Origin: JAMXLO01 sp963812505
GTDB taxonomy: Bacteria; Pseudomonadota; Alphaproteobacteria; Acetobacterales; Acetobacteraceae
DNA: 64,000 nucleotides
NCBI GenBank assembly: GCA_963812505.1
Contig: CAWEVM010000015.1
Coordinates: 372,001 to 436,000, forward strand
Direction of reading: 5' to 3'
Each line of letters starts with the position of its first letter. Within the stretch, counting starts at the first letter, position 1. The notes below the pieces were generated by a model. That model did no database searches and was not told the DNA's origin. It was given only the letters and a program-made list of their open reading frames with translations. The translations under genes were made by a program, and so were the position numbers. Positions 44,353 to 54,115 of this stretch are shown here, in pieces.

Positions 44353-44423
44353 ATCGCAGGCTGAAATAGGGGGCACCGCTTTTTGGTGTCAAGCCGCGTT
44401 GTTCCGCGCTTGTTTTCAGTGTG

Positions 44424-45233
44424 ATGCAGCGCAACATGCCTAGTATGCGCTCAATGGCCCTTGCCGCATTCGGGTTGGCATACCTCGCAACCCCCGCGGC
44501 GCAGGCGCAGGTCGCGCAGGTCGAGCTTAGCTACGACACCTACGCCGCCGGCATCGAAGTGATGCAGATGCAGGCGTATTTCGGGCTTGGCCCGTGGAAT
44601 TATCACATCGATCTCGACTACCACACGACCGGCCTCGTCGGTCTGTTCTACCGCGGCCGCCAGACCAACAGCGTGCACGGCGCATGGCACGATGACGAGG
44701 CGGCACCGCTGGAGTTCTCCGGCGAAGGCGTCTGGCGCGGACACGAACGCCGCACCCTTATCGCCTATGATCACGGCGTGCCCCAGATCAAAGAGCTCCA
44801 GCCGCCCCAGGAGACCGAGCGCGAGCCGGTGCCGCCCGAGATGCAGCGTCACACCATGGACACGCTGAGCGCCCTGGCCCAGCTCATGCGTCGGGTCCAG
44901 AAAGACCACACCTGCGAGACCGAAGTGCATACCTACGACGGCCGGCGTGTGCTGGATGTCGTCGCACACACCGGTGGCCCCGAGCGCCTGGAGCCGACCA
45001 GCCGTTCCAACTTCAGCGGACCAACGCTGCGCTGCGACTTCGAGGGCCGTGAGCTCGCCGGCTTCCTGCTGGGCGAGGACGATGCGGAGCACCGCAGTCC
45101 GCTCCGTGGGTCCGCCTGGCTGGCACCCGTGCTTCCCGGCGGACCGCCTCTACCTGTGCGGATCGCGTTCCAGACCCGCTGGTTCGGCTGGGCGACCATG
45201 TATCTGACCGCGGCCACCGAACGGCCGGAGTAG
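44424..45233 (+). CDS. DUF3108 domain-containing exported protein
   Basis: A 269-aa protein with a signal peptide (MALAAFGLAYLATPAAQAQ). The mature part begins VELSYDTYAAGIEVMQMQAYF and continues as a beta-rich DUF3108 domain (lipocalin-like, probable periplasmic). Start could be any of three ATGs: 44424, 44436 or 44451. Function unknown; relatives are often next to envelope or sulfur genes, which is not informative here. It converges with gph with 2 bp between stops. Confidence 0.85.
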   Translation: MQRNMPSMRSMALAAFGLAYLATPAAQAQVAQVELSYDTYAAGIEVMQMQAYFGLGPWNYHIDLDYHTTGLVGLFYRGRQTNSVHGAWHDDEAAPLEFSGEGVWRGHERRTLIAYDHGVPQIKELQPPQETEREPVPPEMQRHTMDTLSALAQLMRRVQKDHTCETEVHTYDGRRVLDVVAHTGGPERLEPTSRSNFSGPTLRCDFEGRELAGFLLGEDDAEHRSPLRGSAWLAPVLPGGPPLPVRIAFQTRWFGWATMYLTAATERPE

Positions 45234-45235
45234 CA

Positions 45236-45887
45236 TCACGCCGCCAGCCGCCTGGCGATGGCAGCCAGTTCGCCGAAATCCCGCGCCACCCCGTCGGCTC
45301 CCTGTGCCATTGCCAGCGGCCCATAGCCCCAGGCGGCAAAGATGCACGGCACGCCGGCGCCGCGGGCCGCGGCCACATCGTTGGCGTGATCGCCCGCCAT
45401 CACCGTATGCGCCGGCTCGCCGGCCGCTGCCCTCAGTGTGGCCAGCAGATGCGCCGGGTCCGGTTTGCGGACTGGAAAACTGTCGCCTCCACCAACTGCC
45501 GCGAACAGTGGAGCGAGCCCCAGCGCGGCCAGCAAAGCACGCGCCGCCTTCTCTGGCTTGTTGGTGCAGACCGCGAGCTTCCAGCCCTCGCACACCAGAG
45601 CGTGAAGACCATCGGCAACCCCGGGATACGGCCTGGTCTCCACCGCGGCATGCTGCAAATAGTCGGCCGAGAAATCGGCCACCGCGCCGGCGTCCGGCGT
45701 CCGACCCCGCGCGGCGAAGGCCCGCTCGACCAGCCGCGCCACGCCGTCGCCCACCATCAGCGCCGTCTCCGGATGGGAAAACCCGGCCAGTCCGCGCGGC
45801 TCCATCAGCCGGTTCAGCGCCGCAGCAAGGTCCGGCACCGAGTTCGACCAGCGTGCCGTCGAGATCGAGCAGCAGTGTGCGGACCAC
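45236..45887 (-). CDS. gph: Phosphoglycolate phosphatase (HAD family), apparent frameshift
   Basis: A HAD phosphatase that clears 2-phosphoglycolate. In one frame from GTG 45887: RTLLLDLDGTLV (the nucleophile DxD motif). In the next frame: VPDLAAALNRLM, ALMVGDGVARLVERAFAARG, AVCTNKPEKAARALL (motif II) and VMAGDHANDVAAARGAG (motif IV). They join if one base is removed from the TT at 45843-45844, giving GTLVDSVPDLAAALN and about 216 aa, a normal Gph. So the gene is complete apart from one extra base. Divergent from glmU. Confidence 0.85.
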
Positions 45888-45991
45888 GCCGTTGCACTCC
45901 GAAATGGGATTTGAACCATCAGGATAGAGACAAGCTTTGACAAGGCGTAGCCTCAAGCGGCAAAAAGAACGGGAAAGTAACGAGGCACTGT

Positions 45992-47311
45992 ATGACACGC
46001 ACGGCGGTGATTCTGGCCGCAGGTATAGGGACGCGCATGAAATCCGCGCTGCCCAAGGCGCTGCACAAGATCGCCGGTCGCTCCATGCTGCGCCACCTGG
46101 TGTCGAGCTGCGAACTGGTGTTCGACCGTATCGTCGTGGTGGTCGGCCCGAACATGGACGCCCTGCAGCACGAGGTCGCCCCACACCTTTGCGTCGTGCA
46201 GCAGGAGCGCCTCGGCACCGCGCACGCTGCCCTGGTCGCCGCACCGCATTTCGGGGACGGCGAGGTGGCGGTCCTGTACGCTGACAATCCACTTATTCGC
46301 CCGGAGACTTTGCGCCACCTGCTGGACCGCCGCGCGGCGGGAGACGCGGCCTTGGCATTGCTCGCTTTTCGCCCAACCGATCCCGCTCGCTATGGCCGCG
46401 TAATCTCCCGCGGCGGCTACGTTGAGCGCATTGTCGAATGGATCGACGCGACGGAAACGGAACGCGCCGAAACACTTTGCAACGCCGGTGTGCTCGGCGC
46501 CACCGCCACTGACATGGCGCGGTGGCTGCGCGAGGTTCGCGCCGACAATGCCAAAGCCGAATACTACCTCACCGATGTCGTGGCACTGGCGCATACCGAG
46601 GGCCGTCGCATCGCCGCAGTGGAAGCATCGCCCAACGAGCTCTCCGGCATCAATTCGCGCAGCGAGCTCGCGGCCGCCGAGGCAGCGGTCCAGTCACGGC
46701 TGCGCGCGGCAGCGATGGATGCCGGGGTTACGATGACTGATCCCGGCTCCGTGTTCCTGTGCGCCGACACCGAACTGGCCCCGGACGTGACGATAGAACC
46801 GAACGTAGTGTTCGGCCCTGGTGTCAAGGTCGCATCCGGCGCGCTTATCCGGGCGTTCAGTCATCTGGAGGGCTGCATCGTCGGCCCGAGCTGTGTCATC
46901 GGTCCATTCGCCAGGCTGCGGCCCGGTGCGGACCTCGCCGAGCAGGTTCACATCGGCAACTTCGTCGAGGTGAAGGCAGCCAAACTCGGCGCCGGCGCCA
47001 AGGCCAACCACCTGACCTACCTCGGCGATGCGGAGATCGGCGCAGCAACCAACATCGGCGCCGGCACCATCACCTGCAACTACGACGGCTACAACAAGCA
47101 TCTCACGACGATCGGCGCACACGCCTTCATCGGCTCCGACACCGCGCTCGTGGCACCCGTAACGGTTGGCGATGGCGCCATCGTGGCGGCCGGCAGCGTG
47201 ATCACTGAGGACGTGCCGTCCGACGCGCTGGCGGTCGCGCGCGGGCGGCAAGAGAACAAACACGGCCGCGCCCGGATCCTGCGCGAGAAACTGCAAGGAA
47301 AGCGGCGTTAG
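45992..47311 (+). CDS. glmU: Bifunctional UDP-GlcNAc pyrophosphorylase / glucosamine-1-phosphate N-acetyltransferase
   Basis: A 439-aa enzyme giving UDP-GlcNAc for peptidoglycan and LPS. The N-terminal nucleotidyltransferase has LAAGIGTRMKSALPKALHKI (the GxGTRMxSxLPK signature) and VLYADNPLI; the C-terminal half is a left-handed beta helix of hexapeptides (IGPFARLRPGADLAEQVHIG) with the acetyltransferase loop YLGDAEIGAATNIGAGTITCNYDGYNKH. Slightly shorter than E. coli GlmU (456). The TAG stop is followed at once by the glmS ATG, so the two are coupled. Confidence 0.96.
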   Translation: MTRTAVILAAGIGTRMKSALPKALHKIAGRSMLRHLVSSCELVFDRIVVVVGPNMDALQHEVAPHLCVVQQERLGTAHAALVAAPHFGDGEVAVLYADNPLIRPETLRHLLDRRAAGDAALALLAFRPTDPARYGRVISRGGYVERIVEWIDATETERAETLCNAGVLGATATDMARWLREVRADNAKAEYYLTDVVALAHTEGRRIAAVEASPNELSGINSRSELAAAEAAVQSRLRAAAMDAGVTMTDPGSVFLCADTELAPDVTIEPNVVFGPGVKVASGALIRAFSHLEGCIVGPSCVIGPFARLRPGADLAEQVHIGNFVEVKAAKLGAGAKANHLTYLGDAEIGAATNIGAGTITCNYDGYNKHLTTIGAHAFIGSDTALVAPVTVGDGAIVAAGSVITEDVPSDALAVARGRQENKHGRARILREKLQGKRR

Positions 47312-49136
47312 ATGTGCGGCATTGTAGGCATTATCGGCTCGAGACAGGCGGCCCCAATGATCCTGGATTCATTGCGCCGACTTGAATACCGCGGCTATGA
47401 CAGCGCCGGCATTGCCACCCTCGTCAATGGCCATATCGAACGCCGCCGCGCCGAGGGCAAGCTAGGCAAGCTTGCCGATGCGCTGGAGCACGCGCCGCTC
47501 AAGGGAACCATCGGCATCGGCCACACGCGCTGGGCGACGCACGGCGCGCCGACCGAAAATAACGCCCATCCGCACGGCACCTCGCGCGTATCGGTGGTGC
47601 ACAACGGCATCATAGAGAACCACGCTGAACTGCGCGCCGAACTCGAAGCCGCGGGGCAGGTATTCACCACCGAGACCGACACCGAGACCGTGGCGCAACT
47701 GGTCGATCTGAACCTGCAGCGCGGCATGAGCCCGGTCGCAGCGGCCGGTGCCGCGTTCCGTCGGCTGGAAGGCGCCTATGCGCTGGCGATGATCTTCGCC
47801 GGCCACCCCGATCTCATCGTCGGCGCACAGCACGGCGCGCCGTTGGCGGTGGGCTTCGGCGAAAACGAGATGTTCGTCGGGTCAGACGGCCTCGCCCTGG
47901 CGCCGCTGACGCAGCACATCGCCTATCTGAGCGATGGCGACTGGACCGTTATCGACCGCAAGGGCGCGCGGTTCTTCGACATGAGCGGCGCTGAGGTGCA
48001 GCGCGAAGTGAAACTGACGCGGCTGACCGGTGCGGCAATCGGCAAGGGCAATTTCCGCCACTTCATGGAAAAGGAGCTGCACGAGCACCCCGCGGTAATC
48101 GGCGACACCCTGCATCGCATGGTCAATCCCGCGACGCGCGCGGTCGCCTTGCCCCCGCTGCCATTCGACTTTGCGACGCTCCCACGCATCACGATCAGTG
48201 CGTGCGGCAGTGCATTCTATGCCGGGTTGGTTGCGCGCTGGTGGTTCGAGGCGATCGCGCGCATACCGACCGACGCCGATGTGGCAAGCGAATTCCGCTA
48301 TCGGTACTCCACCGCTACCAAAGGGTGGGCTTGGTCTGCTTGTGTCCCAGTCCGGCGAGACCGCCGACACATTGGCAGCGCTGCGCTACATGCATGAGCA
48401 GGGCCAGCACGTGCTGTCGGTGCTGAACGTGCCGGAAAGCAGCATGTCGCGTGAGAGCGACGCGGTGCTGGAGACCGTGGCGGGACCGGAAATCGGCGTT
48501 GCCAGCACCAAGGCGTTCACCGCGCAGCTCGCTGCGATGGCGTGCCTCGCACTCGGTGCGGCGCGTGCGCGCAACGCGATCAGCGCGAAGGAGGAAGCGG
48601 CGATGACCACCGCGCTGCTGGAAGTGCCCGGCCGCACGGCCGAAGTGCTCGACAAGCATGACGAGATCAAGGCGCTGGCGCATCGCATCGCGCAGGCGCG
48701 CGACGTGCTCTACCTCGGGCGCGGCAACTGCTTCCCCATCGCGCTGGAAGGCGCGCTGAAGCTGAAGGAGATCAGCTACATCCACGCCGAGGGATATGCC
48801 GCCGGTGAGATGAAGCACGGCCCGATCGCGCTGATCGACAAGGACGTGCCGGTGGTTTCCATCGTGCCGTCCGGCCCGCTGTTCGAGAAGACCGCGTCGA
48901 ACCTGCAGGAAGCTGCCGCGCGCGGTGGGCAGATCATCGTGTTCAGCGACGCCGCCGGCGCGGCCAAGCTCCGCGGGATCGCAGTAGAAACCATCGTGCT
49001 ACCGGCAGTGGATCCATTCGTCGCTCCGATCCTTTACGCGGTCCCCGTGCAGTTGCTGGCCTATCACGTCGCCGTACTGAAGGGCACCGACGTCGACCAG
49101 CCCCGCAACCTCGCGAAGTCCGTGACGGTAGAATAG
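47312..49136 (+). CDS. glmS: Glutamine-fructose-6-phosphate aminotransferase, apparent frameshift
   Basis: Makes glucosamine-6-phosphate, the entry step of amino-sugar synthesis. The N-terminal glutaminase starts MCGIVGIIG with the Cys2 nucleophile; two SIS domains follow (ISACGSAFYAGLVARWW; LLVSQSGETADTLAALRYM; EISYIHAEGYAAGEMKHGPIAL; closing QPRNLAKSVTVE). The frame changes once at CGGTACT 48302-48308; deleting one G restores 607 aa, the exact family length. The gene is normally essential, so a real null is unlikely unless a second copy exists. Follows glmU with no gap. Confidence 0.92.
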
Positions 49137-49140
49137 AAAA

Positions 49141-49180
49141 TCCCTCCCTCCCCTCGGGGAGGAGGCCGGCGGGAGAGGGC
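49141..49180. repeat. GC-rich palindromic repeat, copy 3
   Basis: TCCCTCCCTCCCCTCGGGGA, then GGAGGCCGGCGGGAGAGGGC. It fills the gap between the convergent glmS and PhzF-like genes, where it could act as a hairpin at transcript ends. Confidence 0.7.
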
Positions 49181-49190
49181 GGTAGAGCTC

Positions 49191-50096
49191 CTACAGCTCC
49201 ACCGTCCCCCTGAACACCGGCACGCAGCTCCCCTCCACTGTCGCCAGCACAGGCCCCTCCGCCGTCTTGCGCGCAGAAGCAATGATGGTGCTCGGTCGCC
49301 CCATTTCAGCACCCTGCAGAATCTCATAGGCCAGATCTGCATTCTCGCCCGGCGCCAGCGACGTCAGCAGCGCCCCAAGCGCCGCGTTGGCGCTGCCAGT
49401 CGCAGGATCCTCCATAATGCCCCCCAGCGGCGCAAACATGCGCGCAGCCAGCCGGGTCGCATCGCCATCCCGCCGCGCATAGAGCAGCAGCGAAAACCGC
49501 GTGGCGACCTCTGGAAACCTCTCGGCAGCCGCACGGAACGCACCGATATCCGGACTGGCGCGCGACAACGCCGCCACACTCGCGACCTCAGCAATGACGA
49601 ACGGCGTGCCCACCGAGGCAACCAGCGGCGTATGGGCGTTTGTAGCGATATCCAATTCCGCCAGACCCGCGCACGCGGCGACGATCTCCTCAGGAATGTC
49701 GATGTCGATGGACAGCGCACGTGGCGCCGAAATGCGCGCGCCGACAATCGTGCGACCCGCACGCAGCACATGCACACGCACCAGCCCGGCAAGTTCCTCG
49801 AACACGTAGTGCTCGGGCGGATTGTCGTCGCGCTGAGCCAGCACGTAGCCCGTGCCCACATTCGGATGGCCGGCAAACGGCAGCTCGGCTCGCGGCGTGA
49901 AGATGCGCACCTTCGCATGATGCTGGGGATTGTCAGGCGGCAGAACGAACGTCGTCTCCGACAGATTGAACTCCAGCGCCAGCGCCTGCATCTGCTCGTC
50001 AGTCAACCCGCGCGCATCGGGAAACACCGCGAGCGGGTTGCCGCCAAAGCGTCGGTCGGTGAACACATCGACGGTGACGAATTCATAGGTCGGCAT
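49191..50096 (-). CDS. PhzF family protein (isomerase/epimerase)
   Basis: A 301-aa protein with the duplicated hot-dog-like PhzF fold. VDVFTDRRFGGNPLAVF at the N-terminus, the catalytic Glu in LSETTFVLPP near residue 45, FAGHPNVGTGYVL near residue 75, and EDPATGSANAALGALL near residue 215 are all diagnostic. PhzF itself isomerises a phenazine precursor; no phenazine genes are nearby, so this is one of the many metabolite isomerases of unknown substrate. Start ATG 50096. Confidence 0.92.
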   Translation of the reverse strand: MPTYEFVTVDVFTDRRFGGNPLAVFPDARGLTDEQMQALALEFNLSETTFVLPPDNPQHHAKVRIFTPRAELPFAGHPNVGTGYVLAQRDDNPPEHYVFEELAGLVRVHVLRAGRTIVGARISAPRALSIDIDIPEEIVAACAGLAELDIATNAHTPLVASVGTPFVIAEVASVAALSRASPDIGAFRAAAERFPEVATRFSLLLYARRDGDATRLAARMFAPLGGIMEDPATGSANAALGALLTSLAPGENADLAYEILQGAEMGRPSTIIASARKTAEGPVLATVEGSCVPVFRGTVEL

Positions 50097-50116
50097 GGCG
50101 AACCTCGCTGCTGCGT

Positions 50117-50482
50117 TCACTCATCGTCATCATCGACATCGATGCGCCGCGGATCGAGAGAGCGCCAGTCGCGATCCTCGGAACCGCCAGGATTATCGAC
50201 GAAATCGCCCAACTCGGTCGCACTGCGCCAACCGGCGTCGCCAGCATCGATCACCTCGGCATCCTCGCCAAACGCGAACCAGGCCTCCAGCACTTCCTTC
50301 GCATTCATGCCGGACAGACGGCACCGCTCCAGCGAGTCACGCACATAGCGGCGCGCGAAGGCATTGGCCTGCATCAGGGTCTCGAAGCCGTCAATCTCCT
50401 CAACGATATTGTCCTGCGCACCGCCCGACAGATCGAGGATCCGCACGCGCCAGCCACCATCCGGGGCGAACATGTCGCTCAC
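50117..50482 (-). CDS. Conserved hypothetical protein, acidic C-terminus
   Basis: A 121-aa soluble protein: GGWRVRILDLSGGAQDNIVE, ETLMQANAFARRYVRDSLER, MNAKEVLEAWFAFGEDAEVI, and a tail of Asp/Glu. No family recognised. ATG 50482 overlaps the pncB stop by 4 bp, and the PhzF-like gene follows 20 bp later, so it is probably part of a pncB-linked operon. Confidence 0.7.
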   Translation of the reverse strand: MSDMFAPDGGWRVRILDLSGGAQDNIVEEIDGFETLMQANAFARRYVRDSLERCRLSGMNAKEVLEAWFAFGEDAEVIDAGDAGWRSATELGDFVDNPGGSEDRDWRSLDPRRIDVDDDDE

Positions 50483-51696
50483 GACACGACCGAGCCACCC
50501 GCCCTCTTGCGCGCGCCGTTCTGCCGCAACAGGAACTCCCGTCCAACCTTCACAAGAGGCACACCGTCATATTCCACAATGTCGGCGGTGGCATAGGTCT
50601 CGTGCCAGGCATCGGGAATGAAGCTGCCGGTGCCCACGACATCGATCGGCGCCTTGGCATCAGCCATGACCCGACACTTGTCCACGCCGAAGCCAGATGA
50701 CGCGACGATGCGCACGCGTGGATAGCCCGACGCGTCCAGCGCCTCGCGCATCCGCCATATCGCCGCCGCCGACACACCGGTGCCGACCAGATACCGCAGC
50801 TCCGTCTCGCTGCGATAACGCCTTATCGCACCTGGCGAATTTCGTTCCATCACCGCATAGCTCTCCGCCGGATCAAGCCCTTCCATGAAGCGCCCGCCAT
50901 GCGTGTCCAGCCGGAACGACAGCCGCCCCTCGTCGGCAAGATCAGGAAACCGCGCGCATACCGCGAGCGCATCGGTGATCTCGCGGCCGAAATAGTCCGC
51001 CAGCACGGTCATCGGTTCGTCAGGAAAAGTCTCGCGGAACATCTCCGCCGCGCGCAGCGTCGAACCGGCATAGCCGATCAGCGAATGCGGCATCGTCCCG
51101 AAGCCACGCGGCGTCCCGAACCAGTGCGCCGTACCGTCATTGGCATTGCCGATGAAGCCTTTGGCACCTTCCCGCTTAGCGGCCTCGCTCCCAACCGAGG
51201 CAGCATAGGCCATCATGTCCTGCATCTCCGCGCCAGCGCAGTGCCGCGCCTCCATCGCCATGAACGCCACGTCCGGCAGCGCGATACACATCTGGTAGGC
51301 GTTGTGCGCCGCGACCGAAGCAGGGCCAATTCTTTGCAGAAAAATCGTCTCGAGATCCGATAACTGCACGAGGCTGCCGCTGATATAGGAAAGCGGCTCG
51401 CCGGCGCCGACCCACTCACCCTCCGGATACATGAGCTCGACATCGATGCTGGTGCCGCGCGCCACCGCCACCGCCTCCAGCCACTCGACCATCAGCCGCG
51501 GCGCCGAGATCACCGGACGACGCATGAACACCGCGTAGGTCACCCGCTTGTCGCCAAACCGAGCAACGATGCGGCGCGTCCGATTGAAGTAACTGTCGGT
51601 CCGCGCCGCAATATCAGTGTCGCAAGCACCCGATCCACCCCCTCCCCTTGCGGGAGGGGGTCGGGGGGAGGGGGCAGAGCCTCCGTCGTCGTCCAT
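50479..51696 (-). CDS. pncB: Nicotinate phosphoribosyltransferase
   Basis: A 405-aa enzyme of NAD salvage (nicotinate + PRPP to nicotinate mononucleotide). TDSYFNRTRRIVARFG near residue 32, LSYISGSLVQLSDLETIFLQ, MEARHCAG, GFIGNANDGTAHWFG, HSLIGYAGS, the PRPP-site RLDTHGGRF, SSGFGVDKCR and DVVGTGSFIPD are family blocks. The first 24 or so residues read through a GC-rich palindromic repeat (51635-51675; RPPPARGGGG), an insertion between the start codon and the conserved body; no later ATG precedes that body. It starts right at the end of the DAHP synthase gene. Confidence 0.9.
   Translation of the reverse strand: MDDDGGSAPSPRPPPARGGGGSGACDTDIAARTDSYFNRTRRIVARFGDKRVTYAVFMRRPVISAPRLMVEWLEAVAVARGTSIDVELMYPEGEWVGAGEPLSYISGSLVQLSDLETIFLQRIGPASVAAHNAYQMCIALPDVAFMAMEARHCAGAEMQDMMAYAASVGSEAAKREGAKGFIGNANDGTAHWFGTPRGFGTMPHSLIGYAGSTLRAAEMFRETFPDEPMTVLADYFGREITDALAVCARFPDLADEGRLSFRLDTHGGRFMEGLDPAESYAVMERNSPGAIRRYRSETELRYLVGTGVSAAAIWRMREALDASGYPRVRIVASSGFGVDKCRVMADAKAPIDVVGTGSFIPDAWHETYATADIVEYDGVPLVKVGREFLLRQNGARKRAGGSVVS
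51635..51675. repeat. GC-rich palindromic repeat, copy 4 (inside pncB 5' end)
   Basis: CCACCCCCTCCCCTTGCGGG then AGGGGGTCGGGGGGAGGGGG C. Read in frame near the start of pncB. Confidence 0.8.
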
Positions 51697-53094
51697 CTAC
51701 TGCGCCGCCACCTGCATCTGTGCGCCCGGCGCACGACGCCGCTTCAGCTCCTCGGCCACCAGAAATGCCAGCTCCAACGCCTGCCCTGCGTTCAGCCGCG
51801 GATCGCAGAACGTCTCATACCGCTCCGTCAAATCCGCCTCGGTCAACTGATGCGCGCCGCCGGTGCATTCGGTGACATTCTGGCCCGTCATCTCGACGTG
51901 CACACCGCCCGCCCACGTGCCTTCCGCCGCGTGGATGTCAAAAAAGCTGCGGACCTCGGACAGTATCTGATCGAAGTTGCGCGTCTTCAGCTTGGCGACA
52001 GTGGATATCGTATTGCCGTGCATCGCATCGCACAGCCACACAACCTTGGCACCCTCGCGCTCCACAGCGCGCAGCAACGGCGGTAGCCGCGCCGCGACCT
52101 TGTCGTGGCCCATACGGCTGATCAGCGTGATCCGCCCAGACTCGTTCGCAGGATTGAGCCGGTCCAGAATACGCAGCAGATCATCAGGCTCCTGTGTCGG
52201 TCCAACCTTCATGCCGAGCGGATTCTTCACCCCCCGCAGGAACTCGACATGCGCCCCATCGACCTGACGCGTGCGATCGCCGATCCAAAGGAAATGCGCG
52301 CTGCAGCCGTACCAATCACCGGTCGTGGAATCGACCCGCGTCAACGCCTGTTCATACGGCAGCAGCAACGCCTCATGGCTCGTGTAGAAATCAGTCTCGC
52401 GCATGTCGCGCGTGGTCGTGCTGGTCATCCCGCACGCCGCCATGAACGACAACGTCTCGTCGATGCGATGCGCCAGGTCTTGGTATCGCTCGGCCAATGG
52501 CGAACGCGCGGCAAAATCCAAATTCCAACGATGCACCTCGTGCAGGTCGGCATAGCCGCCGGAGGCGAACGCGCGCAGTAGGTTCAACGTGCTCGCCGAC
52601 TGGAAATAACCGAACTCCATGCGCGCCGGATCAGGAATGCGCGCCTCGGCAGTGAACTCCGGCCCATTGATGATGTCGCCACGATACGACGGCAGCGTGA
52701 CATCGTCCTGCGTCTCGGTATCCGAGGAACGCGGCTTGGCAAATTGGCCGGCCACGCGCCCCATCTTCACCACCGGCAGCGACGCGCCGAATGTCAGCAC
52801 CACCGCCATCTGCAGCAGCACGCGGAACGTGTCGCGGATGATGTTCGCAGTGAAGTCGGAAAAACTTTCCGCGCAGTCCCCGCCCTGTAGCACGAACGCC
52901 TTCCCCTCGGCCGCTGCCGCAAGATGCGCTGTCAGCCGCCGCGCCTCGCCGGCAAACACCAGTGGCGGATAACGCCCGATACGTGCCTCCATCGACGCCA
53001 GCTTCTCTGGATCAGGATAGGCCGGCACCTGCCGGATCGGGCAGTCGCGCCAGGAATTAGGCGTCCATGTACGGGCTAGCATGGTATCGGGCAT
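51697..53094 (-). CDS. aroG: Class II 3-deoxy-7-phosphoheptulonate synthase (plant type)
   Basis: A 465-aa DAHP synthase, first step of the shikimate pathway. Type II signatures: TPNSWRDCPIRQVPAYPD, FVLQGGDCAESF near residue 88, MGRVAGQFAKPRSS, YGCSAHFLWIGDRTRQVDGA, VKNPLGMKVGPTQ, RMGHDKV, CDAMHGNT, VHVEMTGQNVTEC. Length normal. Start ATG 53094. It is directly followed by pncB with no gap and stands opposite no divergent gene; the peptide-ABC ATPase gene lies 48 bp upstream on the same strand. Confidence 0.96.
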   Translation of the reverse strand: MPDTMLARTWTPNSWRDCPIRQVPAYPDPEKLASMEARIGRYPPLVFAGEARRLTAHLAAAAEGKAFVLQGGDCAESFSDFTANIIRDTFRVLLQMAVVLTFGASLPVVKMGRVAGQFAKPRSSDTETQDDVTLPSYRGDIINGPEFTAEARIPDPARMEFGYFQSASTLNLLRAFASGGYADLHEVHRWNLDFAARSPLAERYQDLAHRIDETLSFMAACGMTSTTTRDMRETDFYTSHEALLLPYEQALTRVDSTTGDWYGCSAHFLWIGDRTRQVDGAHVEFLRGVKNPLGMKVGPTQEPDDLLRILDRLNPANESGRITLISRMGHDKVAARLPPLLRAVEREGAKVVWLCDAMHGNTISTVAKLKTRNFDQILSEVRSFFDIHAAEGTWAGGVHVEMTGQNVTECTGGAHQLTEADLTERYETFCDPRLNAGQALELAFLVAEELKRRRAPGAQMQVAAQ

Positions 53095-53142
53095 GGCAAA
53101 TCTCCCCTCGGGCGCACTTATGTCGCCATTTCAGCGGAATGG

Positions 53143-54105
53143 CTAGGCGCCCGCCTCTTGGTAGTGGTGACAGGCGACGACACGATCCGCCTCTGTGTGC
53201 CGCAGCAATGGCGCAAACTCGCCACAGATCGGCATCGCGACCGGACAGCGGTCGACGAACTTGCAGCCGCCGTGCCCCATCTCGGCGCGCTCACCCCCGC
53301 GCGGTTCATCCAGCCACGTACGCTCCGTGCTCACCTGCGGGATCGAGGTGATCAGCAATTGCGTATACGGATGTTTCGGTGCCTTCACGACGAGCTCGAC
53401 ATCACCCGCCTCGGCAACCGAGGCGTGATACAGCACGATGATATTGTCAGCCACCTGATAGGCCGTGGCGAGATCGTGCGTGATGTAGATGATCGAGATG
53501 CCGCGCTCCTCCCTTAGCAGACGCAGCGAGCCCAGGATGGTCGCACGCAGCGACGCATCCACCATGGACACCGGCTCGTCCGCCACGATCAGATGCGGGT
53601 GCAACAATAGCGCGCGTGCCACCATTACACGTTGCCGCTGTCCGCCACTGAGCTGATGCGGGTAGCGGCCAAGTATCTCCTCGGGACGCAAGCCGACCGC
53701 GCGCAACGCGTCCTCGATCAGACTGCGCCCTTCTGCCTTCGTCTTCGCCAGACGGAATCGTGCGACCGGCGTCCTCAGCACATGATCAACGCGATAGAAG
53801 GGATTGTAGACGCCATACGGGTCCTGGAATATCGCCTGAATGTCGCGGCGAAATGCGCGGCGCTCAGTGCCGGACAGCGCCTGCACATCGCGCCCCTGGT
53901 ACAGGACCTCGCCCGCCGTCGGTGCGACCAGGCCAAGCAACAGCCTCGCAAGTGTCGTCTTGCCACTCCCGCTTTCGCCGACAATGGCTGTGATCGCGGG
54001 TCGGTCGCCCTCGATGAGGAGTGAAAAATCCTCCAGCGCCGCCACGTGGCCATAGGCCTTCGTCACGCCGCGCAGCTCGATGAGTGGAACGGTTTGGTCA
54101 GCCAT
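53143..54105 (-). CDS. Peptide/nickel-type ABC transporter ATP-binding protein (DppF-like)
   Basis: A 320-aa ATPase. Walker A GESGSGKTTLA near residue 45, Q-loop AIFQDPYGVYNPFYRV, signature LSGGQRQRVMVARALL near residue 150, Walker B LIVADEPVSMVD, switch His YITHDLATAY, and the oligopeptide-type C-terminal segment APKHPYTQLLITSIP and a Cys cluster (CKFVDRCPVAMPIC) typical of Opp/Dpp ATPases that can bind an Fe-S cluster. Start ATG 54105. Last gene of the five-gene cassette. Confidence 0.94.
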   Translation of the reverse strand: MADQTVPLIELRGVTKAYGHVAALEDFSLLIEGDRPAITAIVGESGSGKTTLARLLLGLVAPTAGEVLYQGRDVQALSGTERRAFRRDIQAIFQDPYGVYNPFYRVDHVLRTPVARFRLAKTKAEGRSLIEDALRAVGLRPEEILGRYPHQLSGGQRQRVMVARALLLHPHLIVADEPVSMVDASLRATILGSLRLLREERGISIIYITHDLATAYQVADNIIVLYHASVAEAGDVELVVKAPKHPYTQLLITSIPQVSTERTWLDEPRGGERAEMGHGGCKFVDRCPVAMPICGEFAPLLRHTEADRVVACHHYQEAGA

Positions 54106-54115
54106 CACCACAACA